64,000 bases of DNA from an uncultured Muribaculaceae bacterium (GTDB taxonomy: Bacteria; Bacteroidota; Bacteroidia; Bacteroidales; Muribaculaceae), in NCBI GenBank assembly GCA_947629175.1, contig CANRCT010000001.1, positions 62,001-126,000 of the forward strand, given 5' to 3'. The notes under the pieces are model-generated. The model was not told the DNA's origin and made no database searches. It saw only the letters and a list, made by a program, of their open reading frames with translations. Shown here piece after piece: positions 59,960 to 64,000 of this stretch (position 1 is its first letter; every line of letters starts with the position of its first letter). Made by a program: the position numbers and the translations under genes.

Positions 59960-62900
59960 TTACTTCTCGCGGACGGGGCGGATCTGGCGCCCGGTGTTGT
60001 TGTAGGAGTTGCCGGTGGCGGTATGGCCGAGATGGGTCGACTTGGTCTCGGTGATACCCATGCCGTTGTCGCCTCCGAGGCTCTTGTCGGTGCTGAACAT
60101 TCCCTTGATGTTGTAATAGGAACTGAGCCAGCCATATCCTCTGTATGAGGGCTCCGGGTCGGATATGTCGGCCTCCCATATGGAGCATGAGCGATTCATG
60201 AAGGTGCTCAGATAGGGCAGGCAGTACTGATGGTAAGCTTTGCCGGTCGCCGGGTCCTTGTAGCTTTCGCCGGCAAGGGGCGACAGGAAAGGCATAGCCG
60301 GGAGTGTCACCGTATGGTCGTCGTCGGTCAGGCCTCGGATCTTCGAATCGGCATCCTTATAGAATGTATAGCCATAGCAGAGATGGCTCTTGAGCTGCAT
60401 GTAGGTAGTGTTGACATACCCGAATCGGTCGTCGACCGGGCTATAGCCCAAGGCGTTGTTGGCATTGAAATACTCCATTGCGCGGGCGGGTGCGACAGTG
60501 AACAGAGGCGGACACGGGTCATAAATCGTCTTGACCACATTCCTGCCATGCTGCTTGTCGAGATAGTCGGAGCTGTTTTGGCCTATGCACCACAACTCGG
60601 AATGGAATACCATAGGCCGATGATCCAGATATGTTTCGGTAAGTGAATTGCCTGGGCGTCCTTTTGTACCGAAAACAGGTAATCCATAATCATTGGTTCC
60701 GATGCTGCTGGAAATCTGAACAGGATTGTTCTGAATTGTTGTCGACGGCCCGATCCACCACGTCATTCCGCGGGTATGCGAGTGGGTGGCGCCCGGATTG
60801 TCTGTGTTATAGCAGAACGGAATGGCCCATGGCAGCATAGCAGACCATTTCAACTCCATCTGGGTATAGAAGTAATATCCATCGGAGAGCTTGTAGATCG
60901 TGCCGTCTACGTTGCTCGTCAGCTCCTCGTTGTCAAACGTGCGACGGGTGGAGTATGTCGCGCCGTAATATGAGTTGTCGAGCAGGAACGGTTTGCTGAA
61001 CGGCGTGTGGACAGCTTTCATCAAAGGATCCTTGCGGCCCCAGTTGTAGAACGGTGCTACTCCGGTTTTGGTCGCCTCGTAGGGATCCTGCTCGATATAA
61101 TAGTAGTTGGGCGTCGTGCGGGTTATCGATGTCCCTTCGTGACGGTGTGTCTGCACGGGGCGCCACATGATGCGTCGCGGATTGCCGCTGTTGTCGTCGC
61201 CGCGGTCGGGACGGTGCCACCCGAGGTTGAAGCACATCATGTCGAAGCGTTCGTCGTGCTGCCAGCTGGTTTCTACCGGTACTTTCACGCTTACGGTTCC
61301 GTTGTCGACATACGGGTCATAATCGGTGGTCCATATATGCCAGCTCAACAGGATGGTGCCGTTTTGGTCGCGGACGCCGAGAATCGTATTGCCCTGGTCG
61401 ATGTAGGTCGGATCCACGTAAATGGTCATATAATCCTGGTCGATCTTTACGATCTGTACGGCATATTGCGCATTGGAAGTGATCATGACGGCATCCTCGA
61501 TCGTGGGCAGTTTCTCGCTGCTCAGAGTCTGTCCGTTGGATCCTACAAACTGCGGGTATCCGGTGGTTGGTCGTGTCTCGGTCCATGCTGTAGGATTGGA
61601 TCCGCCATCCTTCAGGCCGTTGCCGTAGACCATCGGGAATTTATAGTAGCCGGGCTGATTAATTATGTAGCAGTTGGCTGAATTCTCGGAAGTACCGGTA
61701 TGATTGAAGGAGTTGTAGACCGCGAGATTTACAGGCTCGTCTTCCGGACCGTTGATCGGCTCCAGCATCATATCCGAGTGGCCGCCCCATATCTGCGCCC
61801 CGTAGCGCATCACGTCGACATGGCCGTGGCAAACCTTGTCCTCTATGAAGTCGAGCGGACTGCCGAATGGATCCATCGTGCCGTCCTTATACCGGTATTC
61901 TCTGGGATACTCGCCATGCAGATCCGATCCGGGGACGTTGGGATCGGGCTCCGGCCGGTCGTAGGTGACCTTCACCCAGTCGGGCTTCTCGATGACCTGG
62001 CCGGTAGTGGCGTCATAGAATTCCGGCTCCCACGGGCATGGAATGATTTTCTGAATATTGGTTGTGCCGCGCTGATAGTAGATGGCGTAGCTGACCACTG
62101 TCTTGTTGTCGTAGCCGCCGGGATAGGGGTAGGCGCCTCCGGCCTTGACGAGCTTGAGCACGTATTCGATAGTCCAGGTGGAAATAATATAGGTGATCAT
62201 TTCGCCCTGATGCCATTCGTCGGGGTAGCTGTCCGGAGGATTTGCCGGATCAAATTTATCGGCTGTCCCTCCGCCGTCGATATGCGCGTAGCGGGTATAC
62301 GGGCCCTCTCCCTCGTCGAACGTCACTTCGAGGAGGGCGTCGCGGGTGAGGATCTGCGGCATAAGCAGCATCAGATACTCGTAGTCGATTATCTCCCAGC
62401 GGCACTGGTCGCCGTCGAGTTCGTTGGGTATCGGTTTGTCGAGAAGGCCGTGGCCTCTGGTAAACTCATATTCCACATAGTCTTTCTCTTCGTCCACTTC
62501 CCATGTGCCTTTAAGATGGACGTTGTTGTAGTCGGGCACAGGATCGCCCACTTTCACTTCCACTTCCCTGTCATCCTCGCTTGTCGCCAGATTGTCGGGC
62601 TTCTGGCTCCATGTGTATTTGCCATGGTCGCGCACGCCCTTGATCTTGACGCTCGTGATGCATGTGCCCATATAGTAGTCGTCGATGAGTATGCGCACTC
62701 CCGTCAGCAGGTGGTTGAACTGCAGAGGCACGGTGCGGGAGTAATCGGTGGGACAGGTGACGGCCGTAGCGCTCAGATCCTGCTGGTTCTTGGGATCGCG
62801 CGGCACGAGATAGTCCAGTTCAGGTGTGTTCATGCCATCGCGCTTCTGGTCGGGATCGAGTATCATAGGGTATTGTTCGCGCTCGGCCTGCGGGGTGCGT

Positions 62901-63817
62901 GCGGCGATGTCGTAAGGCGCATAGGCAAAGAAGCGTATGCGGTTGCCGCCGCCGATTATCTGCGTCCAGTAGTAGGTGGTGTCGGTCTGCCAGGCGGCGC
63001 CTCCTATGGCGTTCTTGTTGTAGCTCACCTTTTTGTCATACATCAGCTCTACCTTGTGGTTGTGTTCGCGATGCTCCTGGAAGCACTCCTTGTCTTTGAG
63101 CTCATCGTTGTTCTCGGCACAGGTGGTATAGCAGTAGCCGGTGACGCTTATATCCTTGTACCGCTCGGTGACGTTGCGATTGTCTACGGCATATCCGCGC
63201 GATGCCGCTCCGGCGCTCTTTTTGGCCGCGAGCGTTTCGAGCCGTTTCATCAGTTTCTCCGTCATGGGCTGCGCCTCCATAGTCACGCGTCCTACGCTCT
63301 CGTCTGTCCCGGAGGCCATGAGCGAGTAGGTGGCCGTGCGCCGTTCGCCCATGACCATATGGTCAGTGTAAATATCCTGATGGTATGATCCGGGATCTCC
63401 TTTCCCGTCTTTATTGATGTCGAAGTAGGGGAGCGATGTGGAGTCGCTGGGCGTGCTGACGTCGGAGTTGGCTCCGACTGTGACGAAGTAGCGCTTGAAG
63501 AGGCGGTTGTCGTGCTTGTTCTGGCGTATCAGTTGCCAGTTTTTGTCCGCGGTAGGATTATCCCAGTCAAACTGTTTCCAGTATTCGCTTGTCCCGACGC
63601 CGTTGTTCTTGCGCCAGTCTTTCTCAAGCCAGTCGGGATCGGTATTGGCTCGGCTCGCTTTCCACTCGTTGACCTCAGGCAGATTGAAGAGCAGATTGTC
63701 GGCGGGCTTCTCCTCCTCGGGGGGATTGTAGATCGCTTCGTCGGAGCATGCGCCGAGACCGGCGCATGTGGCCATGGCAAAGCTCAGGGCGATGAATATG
63801 TTGTGATGGCGTCGCAT
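59960..63817 (-). CDS. Very large fimbrillin/DUF4906-like surface lipoprotein
   Basis: 1285 aa. Lipobox GLGAC with Cys24. A fimbrillin-like segment lies about residue 375-420 (LQFNHLLTGVRILIDDYYMG, TSVKIKGV). Near residue 730 it has SANCYIINQPGYYKFPMVYGN, typical of DUF4906 and other Bacteroidales surface lipoproteins. The C-terminal end (STHLGHTATGNSY, then NNTGRQIRPVRE) resembles FISUMP-type endings. The middle is beta-rich with no enzyme motif. It is probably exposed on the cell surface and may take part in adhesion or fimbria-type assembly (inference). The gene before it encodes another secreted protein, 41 bp away. Confidence 0.7.
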   Translation of the reverse strand: MRRHHNIFIALSFAMATCAGLGACSDEAIYNPPEEEKPADNLLFNLPEVNEWKASRANTDPDWLEKDWRKNNGVGTSEYWKQFDWDNPTADKNWQLIRQNKHDNRLFKRYFVTVGANSDVSTPSDSTSLPYFDINKDGKGDPGSYHQDIYTDHMVMGERRTATYSLMASGTDESVGRVTMEAQPMTEKLMKRLETLAAKKSAGAASRGYAVDNRNVTERYKDISVTGYCYTTCAENNDELKDKECFQEHREHNHKVELMYDKKVSYNKNAIGGAAWQTDTTYYWTQIIGGGNRIRFFAYAPYDIAARTPQAEREQYPMILDPDQKRDGMNTPELDYLVPRDPKNQQDLSATAVTCPTDYSRTVPLQFNHLLTGVRILIDDYYMGTCITSVKIKGVRDHGKYTWSQKPDNLATSEDDREVEVKVGDPVPDYNNVHLKGTWEVDEEKDYVEYEFTRGHGLLDKPIPNELDGDQCRWEIIDYEYLMLLMPQILTRDALLEVTFDEGEGPYTRYAHIDGGGTADKFDPANPPDSYPDEWHQGEMITYIISTWTIEYVLKLVKAGGAYPYPGGYDNKTVVSYAIYYQRGTTNIQKIIPCPWEPEFYDATTGQVIEKPDWVKVTYDRPEPDPNVPGSDLHGEYPREYRYKDGTMDPFGSPLDFIEDKVCHGHVDVMRYGAQIWGGHSDMMLEPINGPEDEPVNLAVYNSFNHTGTSENSANCYIINQPGYYKFPMVYGNGLKDGGSNPTAWTETRPTTGYPQFVGSNGQTLSSEKLPTIEDAVMITSNAQYAVQIVKIDQDYMTIYVDPTYIDQGNTILGVRDQNGTILLSWHIWTTDYDPYVDNGTVSVKVPVETSWQHDERFDMMCFNLGWHRPDRGDDNSGNPRRIMWRPVQTHRHEGTSITRTTPNYYYIEQDPYEATKTGVAPFYNWGRKDPLMKAVHTPFSKPFLLDNSYYGATYSTRRTFDNEELTSNVDGTIYKLSDGYYFYTQMELKWSAMLPWAIPFCYNTDNPGATHSHTRGMTWWIGPSTTIQNNPVQISSSIGTNDYGLPVFGTKGRPGNSLTETYLDHRPMVFHSELWCIGQNSSDYLDKQHGRNVVKTIYDPCPPLFTVAPARAMEYFNANNALGYSPVDDRFGYVNTTYMQLKSHLCYGYTFYKDADSKIRGLTDDDHTVTLPAMPFLSPLAGESYKDPATGKAYHQYCLPYLSTFMNRSCSIWEADISDPEPSYRGYGWLSSYYNIKGMFSTDKSLGGDNGMGITETKSTHLGHTATGNSYNNTGRQIRPVREK

Positions 63818-63858
63818 TTGCTTCTGTGGTGAATATGTAAGTTAAGTGGCGTTGATTA

Positions 63859-64000
63859 TCAGATTTTCACTTTATGGGGTTTCGGAGTAAGCACGAGGTA
63901 GATCTTCGTGGGATCGGCCTTGACGGTGACGGTCGAACCGGTGGAGCGCACCGACGTGAGCAGGCGTCCCTCGATGGTGTAGACGCGTACCTGGCGCCCG
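63859..64000 (-). CDS. C-terminal end of a secreted protein (5' part outside window)
   Basis: 46 codons are visible. They read as a beta-strand tail of the C-terminal sorting-domain type: VRVYTIEGRLLTSV, then GSTVTVKADPTKIYLVL and a basic end PKPHKVKI. It resembles the end of type IX or por-type secreted proteins, but the sequence is too short to name. It ends 41 bp before the fimbrillin-like gene and is probably co-transcribed with it. Confidence 0.6.
   Translation of the reverse strand, partial: GRQVRVYTIEGRLLTSVRSTGSTVTVKADPTKIYLVLTPKPHKVKI

Noticed and set aside
61700..63388. Long plus-strand open frame of 562 codons
   Set aside because: Antisense to the fimbrillin-like gene, with no recognisable domain and no promoter.

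Overview
The window looks like the chromosome of a gut Bacteroidales bacterium, most likely Muribaculaceae (Duncaniella/Muribaculum type). The evidence is family content and signals: TonB-dependent receptor, NigD-like and fimbrillin/DUF4906-type lipoproteins, DUF3127, a FeoA-FeoB fusion, sulfatase and GH29 fucosidases, SPOR-like amidase, RsfS-FtsH pair, almost no Shine-Dalgarno sequences, and many copies of the Bacteroidetes promoter (-33 TTTG/TTG, 19-20 bp, -7 TAnnTTTG). No phage, IS element, CRISPR array or rRNA operon is visible; one tRNA (Arg-CCT) is present. The family assignment is inference.

Layout. 1-2 kb: cutC (cut by the window edge) behind a secreted GH29 fucosidase. 2-8 kb: DUF3127 protein, a YhcG-type (DUF1016) PD-(D/E)XK nuclease, DUF695 protein, an Omp85-like barrel, and rsfS-ftsH. 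8-12 kb: feoAB, divergent from mlaE-mlaF lipid transport genes. 12-18 kb: a tightly packed pheS-crcB-nth-gtrA-clc run, then tilS converging on 5-formyl-THF cyclo-ligase, S41 protease and dCMP deaminase. 20.8-24 kb: tRNA-Arg and a TonB receptor-DUF362-YgbA run. 24-28 kb: a serine-type sulfatase plus GH29 fucosidase pair, probably for host or sulfated fucosylated glycans. 28-40 kb: dTDP-rhamnose genes split into rfbD-rfbB (+) and rfbA-rfbC (-), facing each other around MFS and MATE transporters, rarA, a phosphate-binding-like lipoprotein/TPR set and a Crp/Fnr regulator. 40-47 kb: ECF sigma factor with a transmembrane/outer-membrane-barrel partner, NigD-like lipoprotein, a calcineurin phosphoesterase fused to a PQQ-type propeller, a thioredoxin-fold protein without active cysteines, and a GldB-like lipoprotein. 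47-53 kb: amidase-mlaD, dnaA, a short self-contained transcription unit of unknown nature, and a C1 peptidase. 53-64 kb: glycosyltransferase, ksgA-mgtE, small unknowns, a SulP transporter, and a very large fimbrillin-like surface lipoprotein next to the tail of another secreted protein.

Most of the window is core genome. I do not see a clear new defence or mobile system. The items most worth checking are the promoter-to-terminator unit after dnaA (51436-51953, with a G8 tract inside its only ORF), the structured leader in front of the MATE gene (32639-32768), the two perfect palindromes in frame inside the YhcG-type nuclease, the SSB-like tail on DUF3127, and the two domain fusions (sigma-linked barrel; phosphoesterase-propeller). 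Start sites were reset in several genes because a -7 box lies on, or downstream of, the longest possible start.
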